64,000 nt of DNA, from the NCBI GenBank assembly GCA_958298945.1, contig OY282605.1, positions 8,889,811 through 8,953,810 on the forward strand, written 5' to 3'. The translations under genes and the position numbers were made by a program. The notes beneath the pieces were generated by a model. That model saw only the letters and a list, made by a program, of their open reading frames with translations. It was not told where the DNA came from and did not search any database. Source of the stretch: Atherix ibis. Lineage: Eukaryota > Arthropoda > Insecta > Diptera > Athericidae. Position 1 is the first letter of the stretch. Every line of letters starts with the position of its first letter. Positions 36,641-48,240 of the stretch are shown here, one piece after another.

Positions 36641-39501
36641 ATTAAAAAATAAATCCTTGAAAAGCTCTGAAAAAGGTTGAAAAAAAATATCCCTAGACCC
36701 CTATTTACCCTCTTTTTTTTAAGATCAAAAATATCTTGATATTTCCAGTTGAAGGGTCATCAGCTCATCAGTTACACTTTTTGGGATATTATTGATGACG
36801 TGTTTCAAGATATTTTTTCAATTTTTTAATATAACCAAAAAAAATATATTCACTTACCTTATTTCTATTTAAATGTCAACTGTCAAACAACAATCCTGCC
36901 ACATAAACAAAAACACTGAATTTTCGTCGCAGTACTCCACTCACAACGCGGACAAAATTAAAACAAGATCTATAATTTGGCGATAAAACATTTTGTTGTT
37001 ATTATCCGCCGTTGGAATTTCGTGCATTCCCATAATCTGGTGAAGGTTTGCTAAAATTCTGACAGCCATAATCACATGCAGTTTGGCGTTGCCGTCGGAA
37101 ATGTGCCCCTATCAGCTGTGATGAATTCAACAAAAAGTTTATGAGTGCCAGCTAGAAATTCTCGGTTCTTGTCCAGGATCTGTCAAATCGCGAAAATCTA
37201 GTCGTCAAATTATAGAAGAACTGGATATGCCTCTACACAAAAATTCTGTTCAAATTTTGTTAGCATTATATTCGTAGAATATACGGCGCAGAAACGGCGT
37301 AAATCATTGGGGGCCAATTTTAAACTTTAGTATGCAATTGAAGCAGTTCGTTTAAAACCATTTTTCATATATGATGTCATTTATGCGTAGACAAATAGAT
37401 TTTTGAATATTGCGGGTTTTGTTGTTTGATGATAATTAGTTTTGGAAATTTTCAATAAAATGCAGTATTCTATTTTAAAATATAATTTATTTATTTATTA
37501 TATTTTCATTTTATTTATTAAAACAAAATTTTTTAAATGGACGAGCATAGAAAAATATAAATTGCGACTTATTTGATTATATCAAAACAATTATGTGCAC
37601 AAATAAAAATCCTTTCCAAAAATGCAAAACGAATTAAATGAGAGAATGTGATATTATGTTGAAATTAAAACCATAACACAACTTATTAAATATAAATTTT
37701 ACTAATATTCTAATTTGAGTAATAAAATAATTAGCAACTAATATTCTAAAAAAAAAATGAAAACATTATTATTTAGTAAATGCATTATAAAATGGTCTTA
37801 TAGAGCAAGCGAAAGTACAAATGCAAAGCCTACCGAACATACTTCGGAATTTATTTGAACACAATGAAAACCGCAATGGAAAAGAAACGAAAATTCGTTC
37901 CCTAAAAATTGCTTACACATACTTTACGTACGCCGACACTGAACTATTTTCTGGTAACATTGAGCTGTCAACGTCACATTTGTTTACATTTATTGAATGC
38001 CGAACTTTTCAATTTTTAACCATTTGTTGAACCAAATAAATAATTAAAAGCCATTTAGGCACATCAGAAACTAAATTTTTGTTAATTTCTCTAGTAAATA
38101 TGAAGATGTCAACTTACCGAAAGAAAGAAATTTCCGACTTCCGTTGAATTACCAGCAACCCCTTATAAAACACTTCATTTTCTGAAATAAAAACTTCCTA
38201 TTAAATGGTACCAACAATAAAACAATTTATGTAAATACTTAATTTTTCGTAAATACTTCAAAAATGATAAAAACCACACTTTCACTTGCACTTTCCAATA
38301 AGTGCCAAAATAAAACAACAAAAGTATGCAACTATTTCAGTATCCTACCATTTTCATGGAGAATGGTGTGTTTTAAAACTCTCCGAAATTGTACAAAATT
38401 GAGGCGCTTGATATTTACAAAATAAATAATAAACCGAAAAGTACAATTCCATTTCCTATCAAAAGATTGTACAAAAAATAAACATCGTCTGTCGTTGAGT
38501 TTAAATTGTATTTTTGTTTCCAATAAGTGAATTAAAATGAATATAAATTATGCTTTTGCAAATCAATAAATTTCTATTACGAAAACTAAATGTCAGTGGA
38601 GGTCATATCTACACCAAAAATTCCAAATATAATTATACACGTTGTTCGAATTTTCGCCGCCAGTTGTAAATTTGGTGATATAAAACTACGTGTACATATG
38701 GAAAAATATATGAATTGTGAAGTGAGCAACAGAGACGTGTAAAGGGATATAAAATATAAAATTAGTTATTAACGATAGCTACACAAAAAATTTTCCACAA
38801 ATGTATGCAAATAATTGCAATAATATTTTGTATCTCCATAATTGCTATGCGGCAATAAGTACGCTTTATTGCCGCTTGGCAATTATGCAGACTTAAAATT
38901 GAATGGTACCTTAAATTATAGAAGAGCAGGATTCTATTAAAATTTTTTCGAGAATATATTGGTAAAAATGCACACAGTAGCAAAATAACCGTTCACGAAA
39001 CACTTCGTATTCTAAAATAAAAACTTCCTATTTACTATCGTGAAGAATAAAACTATGTATGCAAATACTTTTCGGATAATATTTAAAATTTAATAAAATC
39101 GTACTTCGCGATAAATATATAAACGTAAACAAAAATATGCAAGCATTTCGGTATGCTTTCACTTTCATGGAGAATGGTGTTTTTTAAAACTCTCCGAAAG
39201 TCTACAAAATGGAGGCGTTTCATATTTACAAACTAAACAATAAACCTAAAATACAATTCCATTTCCTGTCAAAAGATTCTACGTAAAATAAACATCGTCT
39301 GTCATTATTTTAAATTATATTTCCATTTGGAACAAGTGAGTTAAAATGGATATAAATTATGCTTTTGCAAATCAATAAATTTCTATTACGAAAACTAGAT
39401 GTCAGTAGGTGTCATGTCTACATAAAAAAATCTACACAAAAGTATTCACGCGTTTCTCGCCGCTTCTGCAATAATTACGCCAGAATATTCCGTTTATCAT
39501 A

Positions 39502-40342
39502 CGAGGTCTGAATATTGCGTATATCATACGAGGTATTCGATTTTTTGTGACGTTATGTTGGTACTCATGTTACTCACTTATGTCGACAAGTTCGGCCATT
39601 TTGAATAATCAGTTAATTTTTGACAGCTGCTTTGCTTGCATGTGTTTTGGCTCGTCTTCGATTTTTACTCAATTTCGACCAAAAACAGCATCGCATTAAC
39701 ATTGCTAAGGAGCTGTTGGACTCTCTCCGCGACGACCCAAATTTGCCGCACGAGGTTTATGGTTATGACGTAGATACCAAAGCTCAATCATCACAATGGA
39801 AGCTGCCGCACGAGGCAAGACTGAAAAAAGCGCCAAGTTCGGTCGAATGTGAAGGTTTTGCTTACAGTTATCTTCGATTTCAGGGGCGTGGTGCATCATG
39901 AGTTCTTACCACAGGGTAGAACGGTCAATAAGGAATATTACCTGCAAGTTATTCACAAGTTGCCCGAAGCAATCCGCCAGAAACGCCCGGATTTGTGGAA
40001 AAACAAAAATTGCATCATGATAACGCCCCTGCAAAAACAATACACTAATAAGGCCGCAGCCACCGTATTCCCCAGATCTTTTTCTTATTCCCGAAACTAA
40101 AGAGCCCCATGAAAGGACGACGCTACGCTAAGATTCAGGAGATAAAGAAGGCATCGAAGGAGGAGCTGAACAAGATCACAAAAACAGATTTTTTGAAGTG
40201 CTTCGAGAATTGGAAAAAACGTTGACACAAGTGTATAATATATGGTGGGGATTATTCGGAAGGGGACAAAATAGATATTCATGAATAAATAAATAATTTT
40301 TGAAAAAACACAAAATTCGCGATACTTTTTGAACAGACTTCG
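39502..40342 (+). mobile_element. mariner of the SETMAR-like type, decayed
   Basis: TA occurs at both ends (39500-39501 and 40343-40344). The right end read inward is CGAAGTCTGTTCAAAAAGTA; the left end begins CGAGGTCTGAATATTG and is damaged, with a second CATACGAGGT copy 30 bp in. The matching place in repeat copy B (about 63625) has no insertion. At about 840 bp it is shorter than a full mariner. Confidence 0.8.
39620..40230 (+). pseudogene. mariner transposase relic (SETMAR-like)
   Basis: Fragments in order across frames: HRINIAKELLDSLRDDPNLP, VYGYDVDTKAQSSQWKLP, VLLTVIFDFRGVVHHEFLPQ and GRTVNKEYYLQVIHKLPEAI, then RQKRPDLWKNK, HDNAPAKT (in another frame), FFLFPKLKSPMKGRRYAKIQ and EIKKASKEELNKITKTDFLK, ending in ENWKKR. 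HDNAP carries the second catalytic Asp. The first Asp region (GDESWVYGY in related elements) is lost through a small deletion. Numerous frameshifts mean no activity. The family call rests on the distinctive peptides, which resemble the transposase part of SETMAR and its insect relatives. Confidence 0.85.
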
Positions 40343-40420
40343 TACGTACGAGTATACGAAAATCTATTCAGGTATTCTTTAATCTAAGATCTGGTCTAAT
40401 CGCAAAAATATTCACTTATT

Positions 40421-41280
40421 ATTGATAATAATTTATGGTCTCAAACGTTCACTATTTTCTAAATGATTTTTGACAAATTTTATAAAATGTCCAAAAAAAA
40501 ATTTATTTGAAAAACGTTAACAAGCACTATTTGGTAGGTGTCTCTACTAACAAATGCCTTCGCTAGACTAGTCAGGATGCATACCCAATTCGAATAATTA
40601 TTAGCGGCCATTTTTAAGTGTGTAACGTTTCTAAGAAAGATTTTCGTTTTCTCATTATTCAGTTTGGAATATATTGAACATATTCCAAACTGAATAATGA
40701 GAAAACGAAAAAAAAACCCTCAGTACACATAAATAGGAGAACATAATAAAGATTATTATGCTCCTTACAGTAAACACATATATTTTTTTCATAAAATATT
40801 AATATTTTTATTAAAAAAAAAAAAATTTAAAAAGAAAAATACATAAAACAAATGATGAGGAAAATTTCATTTATAAAATGTAATTGCAAGAGATTAAAGT
40901 AATCGCTCAAGGGAAATCGTACTAATGAATAAATAAACGTAGGACTTTTCCGTTGTCATCAAAATGTCCAACAAGTCTTCAACTGTTCTTTTTGTCAATT
41001 TTTTCTTTTGCCTACCACTCATCAGTATAATGATAAACTGTTTAAAATAAGAACAAGGAAATATCCTTATTTTCTTCTCCAATCCATTTAAAAGTTGTAG
41101 AAACAGTTTTACCTAAGGGGAAATTTTTAAGAAAAGAAAATTTAATTTCAAAGTACGTGTACTGATGATTTTTGGGAAAAATTTTTCAGTTCCTTTTGAA
41201 TCGATGTTATTTGGTAGAAATTTAAGAAGAGCACGTTCGATAAAATTTTAGGGAATTTTTTTTTTGTCTCTGTTTCGGAG
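40421..41280. other. Intron 2 spacer with a perfect 32-bp hairpin
   Basis: No gene. Arms 40641-40672 and 40680-40711 are exact inverted copies around the 7-nt loop ATTGAAC; the left arm begins TTTTCGTTTTCTCATTATTC. The rest is AT-rich. Confidence 0.9.
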
Positions 41281-41356
41281 CCATATGTTAAGGTTCAGGT
41301 TTAGGTAGTATAAATCAGGACTTGGATCAACGGTGGAATTAGTTTGGACCAAAATA

Positions 41357-42251
41357 TAGGGTTTTCCAAAAGGAGTGATATGATTTCTTTTAACAAAAAA
41401 ACACACCAATTGTTAAGGAAATTCAAATGTTTTTTATTTAATGTGAAGTACAATCGATACAATTAAGTTCTGAATAAAACGTCATTCAAATGGCCTCCAT
41501 GACTTCTTTTGCTAGAATGAATTCGATGAACCCAATTTTCGAGTAATTTTTCCACTAAATCAAGTCGTATGTCATGAATAGCACGTTCTAAAGCTTGAAG
41601 AGAGTCTGGTTTATTGCTAAAGACCAATGACTTCAAATAACCCCACAAGAAATAGTCTAATGGTGTTAAATCACAACTTCTTGGAGGCTATTCAATGTCA
41701 CAATTTCTTGAAATAATCGAATCTCCAAACTTTTCTCGCAATAATTCGGTTGTTGCACGTGCTGTGTGGCACGTAGCCCCGTCTTGTTGGAACCAGATGT
41801 TGTCAAGATCAACCTCTTCCAATTTCGGCCATAAAAAGTTGGTTATCATCGATCTATATCGCTCTCCATTGACAGTAACGGTGTTACCAGCTTCATTTCG
41901 AAAGAAGTACGGACCGATGATTCCACCAGACCAAAAACCACACCAAACTGTCAATTTAGGTGAATGTAATGGGTGTTCATGAATAATTTGTGGATTTTCT
42001 TCGCACCAGAATCGATAGTTTTGTTTATTTATCAAAATAATCGTTCTCCAATTGCGCACGAAAAGTTGCAATTGGAGAACGATTATTTTGATAATAAAAT
42101 TGAATAATTCATAAACGTTGTTCTTGCGTATATCTCTCCATGAGATAGTAAACATTACTGAATACAATGAAAAAAAAAAGACAGATCATGACATATTACA
42201 AATGGCCGAAACGTCACTTAGAAATCATATCACTCTTATTGGAAAACCCTA
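41357..42251 (-). mobile_element. DD41D element, 895 bp, with TA duplication and ~31-bp TIRs
   Basis: The left end is TAGGGTTTTCCAAAAGGAGT followed by GATATGATTTC; the right end inverted is TAGGGTTTTCCAATAAGAGT followed by GATATGATTTC. TA flanks at 41355-41356 and 42252-42253. The host repeat continues on both sides (41280-41354 and 42254-42320) and is uninterrupted at 36285-36425, which proves the ends. Its length is below what a full transposase needs, and a perfect hairpin (42029-42094) sits where N-terminal coding should be. Confidence 0.93.
41463..42167 (-). pseudogene. DD41D transposase, N-terminally deleted
   Basis: On the minus strand: NKQNYRFWCEENPQIIHEHP, LHSPKLTVWCGFWSGGIIGP, YFFRNEAGNTVTVNGERYRS, IWFQQDGATCHTARATTELL, SIISRNCDIE, then a TAG in place of a Trp-like position, PPRSCDLTPLDYFLWGYLKS, and a C-terminus WVHRIHSSKRSHGGHLNDVL. 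The 41-residue gap between the second and third catalytic Asp defines the DD41D group. The DNA-binding N-terminus and first Asp are missing. Apart from the TAG the last 200 codons are intact, so the element is fairly young. Confidence 0.88.
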
Positions 42252-42320
42252 TATAAAGTGTAGCAGAAACTGAGAACAATCTGGCAACATTGCGGATTTT
42301 CCGTCCTCATGGTTTGTGCC

Positions 42321-43174
42321 TTCCATAAAATTTTAGGGATTTTTTTTTTCACAATTAATTAATGTTATCTAGAATAATTGGCACATATCAAAATAATACG
42401 GAAACTATGGAGAAGTTGATAGAAATAATTCAAGTTGACTCAAAAATTGAATTAATTACAAATTAATCAACGGAAACTTCCATCAAATAGACGACGACTG
42501 TGTATGTTTCCGAATTGAATTTCTATTTTTATTCTTATTGAAATGATTGCTGGTAAATTAGAACGAAAACTAAACCAATTTAAAATTATTGTTGTATGGT
42601 TTGTTATTGCATTCATGCGTACGTGAAATTTTTTCTAATTTAATTTAGTTGATTTTTAAAGCATCATTTAAGGGATGGTCGGTCGCCTGTAGTTTGTATA
42701 GTAAGTTGATTTTTCTTCTTCAATAGCTTGTTTTTTCCACAATAATCAAATTTGAAATTCTACACAATATTCTATTTTCTTATTACAAAAGTCATAGAAT
42801 TTTCCTTACTCTTAAAAATGTTCTATTTGTATTTAAATTTAGCATAGACGACAATAAAAATCAAACCATAACAAATCGAATCTGTAGAAAGTTCATTGTG
42901 GGAAATTATTAAATTTCATGGCAATAAATGTCCTTAATTGGCAGTTTCCCCATTATAGAAAATTCATCCCTATTTTGCTTGTACTCGAATTCACCGAAAT
43001 TGTTAAAGATTTCTCTCCGACTCTCCGAGCAGTCATTTTGATTTTGCCACTTAACTAAAAGTCATTTATTCTTAAGATTTTTTGCTTCGATGAATACTTT
43101 CATACGATATTAATGGGTTTTGTTTTATGTTTTCTGTTTTGTTTTTTTTGTTTTTGTACTTTTTGCTTTTTCAG
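42321..43174. other. End of intron 2, nothing recognised
   Basis: AT-rich intron running into the T-rich tract (from 43130) that serves exon 3's acceptor. Confidence 0.4.
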
Positions 43175-43500
43175 ATGGTGTTGTCCTAATTGATCCAGAT
43201 TATGTAAAGGATCGAAAAGTGTTCGGTCACGTACTCGCCGCATTCCGCTATGGACGTGAAGATTTGGACGTGCTGGGCCTAACGTTCCGCAAGGATTTGT
43301 ATTTGGCACATGAGCAAATTTACCCGCCGACAGAGAACGAACGCCCATTGACACGTCTTCAGGAGCGATTAATTAAGAAACTAGGACCAAATGCATATCC
43401 TTTCTATTTCGAAGTTCCTCCGCATTGCCCAGCATCGGTTTCATTACAACCAGCACCGGGTGATACTGGTAAACCCTGCGGTGTGGACTATGAGCTGAAG
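43175..43500 (+). CDS. krz: Beta-arrestin exon 3: most of the N-domain including the finger loop
   Basis: Residues 61-169. It contains [17 protein letters not shown], then the finger loop [16 protein letters not shown] (about residues 83-98) that inserts into the GPCR core, then [48 protein letters not shown] and [12 protein letters not shown]. The acceptor is a T-rich tract ending TTTTTCAG at 43174, and the donor is AAG|GTAAGA. Relative to vertebrate arrestin-2 the loop after the IYPP block looks one residue shorter. An open frame continues for 14 codons into the next intron, but the arrestin frame clearly leaves at the donor because the match resumes 140 bp later. Confidence 0.96.
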
Positions 43501-43640
43501 GTAAGAATTTTACGTTCTTTTTCTGTTCAGCTATTATATTAGTTTTAGATAGATTTATAGAGAAAAAAAAATTCAAGTACATATCGATTAATTAATTTAA
43601 TCCTTTTTTATTTAATTATTATTATTATTTTCATTCAAAG

Positions 43641-43817
43641 GCATTCGTTGGTGAACATATAGAAGATAAACCGCATAAAAGAAATTCGGTTAGATTAGCG
43701 ATAAGGAAAATAATGTACGCACCATCGAAACTGGGTGAACAGCCATCGATTGAAGTTAGCAAAGAATTCATGCTTAGACCAAATAAAATTCATCTAGAAG
43801 CCAGTTTGGATAAAGAG
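43641..43817 (+). CDS. krz: Beta-arrestin exon 4: end of N-domain, polar-core Arg and hinge
   Basis: Residues 170-228, exactly 59 codons, with both ends in phase 0. It reads AFVGEHIEDKPHKRNSVRLA then IRKIMYAPSKLGEQPSIEVS and ends KIHLEASLDKE. R191 in the IRK motif aligns with R169 of arrestin-2 (R175 of visual arrestin). That arginine is the main phosphate sensor, and disrupting it yields phosphorylation-independent arrestins. The LHLEASLDKE-like segment forms the inter-domain hinge and the start of the C-domain. The acceptor is TTCATTCAAAG|GC and the donor GAG|GTGAGT. The preceding 140-bp intron is the only short intron in the gene. Confidence 0.95.
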
Positions 43818-44027
43818 GTGAGTTGAGATTTATTACTTTTTTAACAATTAAGGTTGAATGAAAAAAAAATTCCTTTGCTCAATAAGCTATACAAATTAAA
43901 AGGAAAATTTAAGTTATTTGCATAGAAGCATATCATTGAATGAACCAATTTTAAAAATTGGCTTTCAAATTTAAATTACCAAGTGTATTAGCTTTTCATT
44001 TATCACAATTTACACTAGCTTCAATTA

Positions 44028-45296
44028 CCAAGTGTATAAGCTTAAATCCGCTGTTTTTTAAACAAAAAAAACACATGTTTTTTTCATAGAAACAAAAACA
44101 AATTTATTCAAAGTACTTGCCCTCGCTAGCTACCATCTCTCGGGCAATTTGTGGATACCACAGCAAAAAAATTCCTTCTCTTTCGAAGCAAACCACTCAT
44201 TAAGCCATTTTCGGACGTCTTCGTAAGAATCGAAGTGCTGCTTAGCGAGCGCGTGGCCCATCGACGAAAACAGGTGATAGTCGGAAGGGGTCAGGTCTGG
44301 TGAATAAGTGGGGTGGGGTAGCACCTCTCAGTTGAGTGTCTCCAAGTAGTTTCGGACCATTTTTGACGTGTGCGATGGTGCGTTGTCGTGGAGTAAAATC
44401 AGCTTGTCATGTCTTTGTTGATAATCCGTCCTTTTTTCACGCAGAGCACGGTGAAATTTGATCAGTTGTTGGTGGTAGCGGTGGGCATTGACAGTTTCAC
44501 CAGGTTTCATCATCTCATAGTAGACGATACCCTGCTGATCCCATCAAACGCACAGCATCGTCTTTCGTCCGAAGCGATTTGGTGTTGGGGAAAATGTTGA
44601 TGGTTGGCCGGGATCAACCCACGATTTCTTGCGTTTAGGATTCTCGAAATGTATTCACTTTTCATCGTCTGTCATAATCCGATGCAGGAACGACTTTCTT
44701 TTTTGTCTGGCGAGCAAGATTTCGCATGTGTTTTGGCGTCGCTCCATCTGCCTATCGTTCAATTCATGCGGCCCCCATTTTCCGGTCTTTTCAATGTTCC
44801 CGATGGCACGCAGACGCATGGAAATGGCTGGTGGAGTAACACCAAATTGCTCCGCGAATATTCTTAGCGATTGGGTATCATTTTGGTCCAAAAGAGCCTG
44901 CAATTGATGGTCCTCAACCTTCCTAAGCCGATTTTCACGCTTCTTGTACTACAAGTCAAAATTGCCGTCTTTGAACCGACGAAACCAATCTCTGCACGTT
45001 GTTTCCGATAAATCACTGTCACCATAGGGCTCCATAAGTATTCGATGCGATTTGGCAGCCGATTTCTTCAAATTTAAGCAGAAAAGCAGAGCTTCCGGCA
45101 TATGCTCTTTTTCTGGCACAAAACTAGACATGATTACCAAAGGAAAAATGTATGTTATTGTACGAAATTGCTGACAATGTGCACTGATTAATGTTGACAG
45201 ATGTCAAACTCATAAAAAAAAAGTATGGCGTGCCCATGGTAGCTTAATACGCTCACTCACGCCATATATGACCAAAAAGCGGATTTAAGCTTATAA
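44028..45296 (-). mobile_element. Near full-length mariner (DD34D), about 1.27 kb
   Basis: The left end is CCAAGTGTATAAGCTTAAAT after TA at 44026-44027. The right end (GGATTTAAGCTTATAA) lacks the outermost ~9 bases. A partial extra left end (TACCAAGTGTATTAGCTT) lies at 43977, 50 bp upstream. It is in intron 4, antisense to the arrestin gene. Confidence 0.9.
44130..45131 (-). pseudogene. mariner transposase with one stop and one frameshift
   Basis: It starts MSSFVPEKEHMPEALLFCLN. The DNA-binding half follows (TTCRDWFRRFKDGNFDL, stop, then VEDHQLQALLDQNDTQSLRI and FGVTPPAISMRLRAIGNIEK). The catalytic half has RIMTDDEKW (first Asp), KTMLCVWWDQQGIVYYEM, LHDNAPSHTSKMVRN (second Asp), a frameshift near 44325, and SPDLTPSDYHLF (third Asp, 34 residues after the second). 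It ends HKLPERW and stops. All three catalytic Asp are present but the stop after NFDL and the frameshift disable it. It is the parent type of the deleted copy at 20.8 kb. Confidence 0.93.
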
Positions 45297-45299
45297 TAA

Positions 45300-46326
45300 C
45301 TCTGATTAACTCTGCAAGTTGGTAAAATTGTTATGGTAACAAATTAATTAATAAAAAGAAAGAAACTTTTACGATGAGAATATTTGGTATTATTTGAAAA
45401 GGAAGGAAAATATCCAAATCAGTTTTTTTTTTTTTGTAAACAAAACATTTAAATTTGTTGAATCTGTATTTTGTTTTAATCTCAATCTAACTAATTCTAT
45501 TTAAAAAAGCAAAAAAACGAAACGCCAAATTTATCCTTAATAATATTGGCAACAACGACTTTGAAAAATTCCATTTTGAACGAAGATAAAAGAAGGCACC
45601 GCCACAATATGAACGCAGTAAAATATCCTTCTGGATATGGTACCATTTCCTCAATAATTTCAGGTATTTCCTTTGATTTGAAACTAAACCGCCTTAAATT
45701 TCGTACATTTTGTATTATCACAAAATAATTTCCGATTTTGAAAATCCAAGTTACAAGAAAATTTTTTTTTTCCTATCACATTTATTCGACAGAAGAAAAA
45801 AAAACACTCAACAAGTTGTCCCTATCGTTGATGGAGCTTTAAGTCGATAATTTTATCTTCAGAAAAATAGAAAACTTCATAGGAAATTGTTAAGAAAAAA
45901 GAAGTTTTATCAGAAAAAAGATTCGCCATTAAAAAAATTTTATTATATCATCCGCCCTTTCTAGCCCTAAAATAATCTATTCAAAATCTGTTATGAATAA
46001 TATGTTTATTATCGTCAGCACATTCGGAAATAATTTCCCATAAAGAATAATAAGAAAGTTTTCAATTTCTACTATTGAAGAGGAAATATGGTAGTTGCTC
46101 ATAGAAATTGTATTTCTTATATAATATTTCTTGTAGAAAAATCGTTTAATACCAAAAATTTTACTATTCGCCAAAATAAAATGTTTCTTATAATGTCTTA
46201 TCGAATTTCGAAAACAAACTTTTTCAGCAATTGTAAGCAGAAAATTTGATTTATTACTCTATCAATACAGCTGCTCTACATAAAAAAAAGTTTTTTAATT
46301 TCTTTCAACAAAAAATTTACTTTAGA
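45300..46326. other. Intron 4 spacer, nothing recognised
   Basis: AT-rich. The overlapping short open frames 45497-45721 and 45546-45728 are on opposite strands of the same stretch and carry no motif. Confidence 0.35.
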
Positions 46327-47171
46327 CAAGTTTAATCTGCTTTCGAAATTATTTTCTCCACGTAAGCTCAAATATTTGATTGACTTTTCTAATGTTCACA
46401 ACTACCTCATAAGTAATAAATATTGTCTATGTAAAAATATGAAAATCTTATTAAAAAGGTGTCTGCTTTCTGCGTTGCCAAATTTATGACATTTTTTTAG
46501 TTCGCATTCGGGCTGGACAATAGTGAAAAGTAAAATTTCGAATAATGAATTAATCGAAAAGATGCCATCTAGCGTTGGTAGTGATAAATAAAAAAATATG
46601 ACATTTGAAAAGGGTTGCCAGCATAGCGATAACATTTATTATCTCTACTCACTTTACGTGCACACCAATACACACTATCACAATTTCATAATTTTGAAAG
46701 CACCTAAAAGGTTATTTCCAACGTGTACTTCGATTAAATATTAATTTCAAGTTTAATCTGCTTTCGAAATTATTTTCTCCACGTAAGCTCAAATATTTGA
46801 TTGACTTTTCTAATGTTCACAACTACCTAATAAGTAATACATATTGTCTATGTAAAAATATGAAAATCTTATTAAAAAGGTGACTGTCTGCTTTCTGCGT
46901 TGCCAAATTTATGACATTTTTTAGTTCGCATTCGGGCTGGACAATACTGAAAAGTAAAATTCGAATAATGAATTAATCGAAAAGATGCCATCTAGCGTTG
47001 GTAGTGATAAATAAAATATTATGACATTTGAAAAGGGTTGCCAGCATAGCGATAACATTTATTATCTCTACTCACTTTACGTGCACACCAATACACACTA
47101 TCACAATTTCATAATTTTGAGAGCACCTAAAAGGTTATTTCCAACGTGTACTTCGATTAAATATTAATTTC
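46327..47171. repeat. 421-bp direct tandem duplication
   Basis: Copy 1 is 46327-46747 and copy 2 is 46748-47171, both starting CAAGTTTAATCTGCTTTCGA. They differ by only a few substitutions and small indels (for example GTGTCTGC versus GTGACTGTCTGC), so the event is recent. No coding potential. Confidence 0.93.
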
Positions 47172-48240
47172 ATTATTTTTCTTGAACCCTGCCATTATGC
47201 ATAAAATATAGCACCTTTAAAATGGCCGCCATGAAACTTCTTTCAGGATTTGATCTTTTCCAGGTAATTTTTTAAGACTTTTTTGACTTAAAAAAAAGTC
47301 ATTTATCATATGGTCATGGCGCTCAGAATTAACGGTTACGGATTCTCATTTTTTATTTTGAAAAGAAATACCGAAATTTCACTTTTCGCAGATATAACGG
47401 CTTCTTCACTGTCACTTGTGGATTTTCAGAGCCCCACTAATGGCAATATTGACATATTTATCGAACAAGAAATTAGCCCCAGCAACATAGCTACGGCAGA
47501 AATTTTAAAAGTTTTTGTACAATTTTAACTCGGATGACATATACGTTTTGACAGCTGTCAAATGGTATGACCATATGACCATAAAATGGATAACCCATTA
47601 TATATATTTAAGGATGTAAAAATGAAAATATTAAACTCAAATTAAAACTAATATTAAATCAAGTAATGGACTTATCATTGAGAGTTCTTTATCTTTAAAA
47701 TTGAATAAAGAGAATTGTTTATGAGCTATGGAGGACATCTTTATTGCAGATTAGAATACATTTGATACCATTATTATTTGAAAATAATATCATTCAACTT
47801 CGGTGGGAAGAGGTGATCAAAGAGAGATCCAATTTTAGGAGACTCTGCCGAATAAATTGTGCTGAATCTTATCGATGGTTAGAATAATTTTGTTCTCTAG
47901 CTTGTAAAGTGTTGTTGGTTTATTGGCATAGACAAGTGGTGGGCACGTATGAGGTCAATGAGAGCCACATTTCAGTTTTTCATATAAATATTACAAAAAG
48001 CCATTGTAACATAACAAACACAAATTCAAATTTAATTTAACCAAGGACCTACCATCGAAACGACTACGTTCGACTTGAACGCTTCACTTACGTAGTCAAT
48101 TTAAGAAGATTCGTAAAAAAAGTTCTGAAATAATAATTAAATTTTCAATGGGAGACACATTTAACTCAAGAAAGAGTGGCAGTAGTTCATTCCTAGCATA
48201 GGCTGTTGATTCAATGTAGCCTAACATCCAACTGAAGCCA
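47172..48240. other. Intron 4 spacer with a weak DD41D-like trace
   Basis: 47310-47440 contains phrases that resemble an antisense DD41D transposase (AGAATTAACGGTTACGGATT; GTGGATTTTCAGAGCCCCAC), like 16110-16250. The rest is AT-rich with no gene. Confidence 0.4.

Larger units (their letters stand above)
36835..40420. repeat. Long dispersed repeat family, copy A
   Basis: It shares many ordered blocks with 61900-63960. Examples: CCTCTACACAAAAATT with TTTTGTTAGCA (37229; 61992), GGGGGCCAATTTTAAACTT (37308; 62085), CACATTTGTTTACATTT (37974; 62187), GATAAAAACCACACTTTCAC (38267; 62484), TTTCATGGAGAATGG (38352; 62572), GCCGCCAGTTGTAAATTTGG (38656; 62851), and ATTAACGATAGCTACAC plus GCGGCAATAAGTACGC (38767; 62942). 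Internally a TTTCATGGAGAATGG block recurs at 39170, so the unit is itself partly duplicated. No coding is recognised except the mariner nested at 39502. Class unknown. Confidence 0.75.

Noticed and set aside
43120..43542. Single 140-codon open frame starting inside the intron before exon 3
   Set aside because: Only 43175-43500 is arrestin. The first codons translate the T-rich splice tract and the last 14 codons are intron sequence beyond a good donor.
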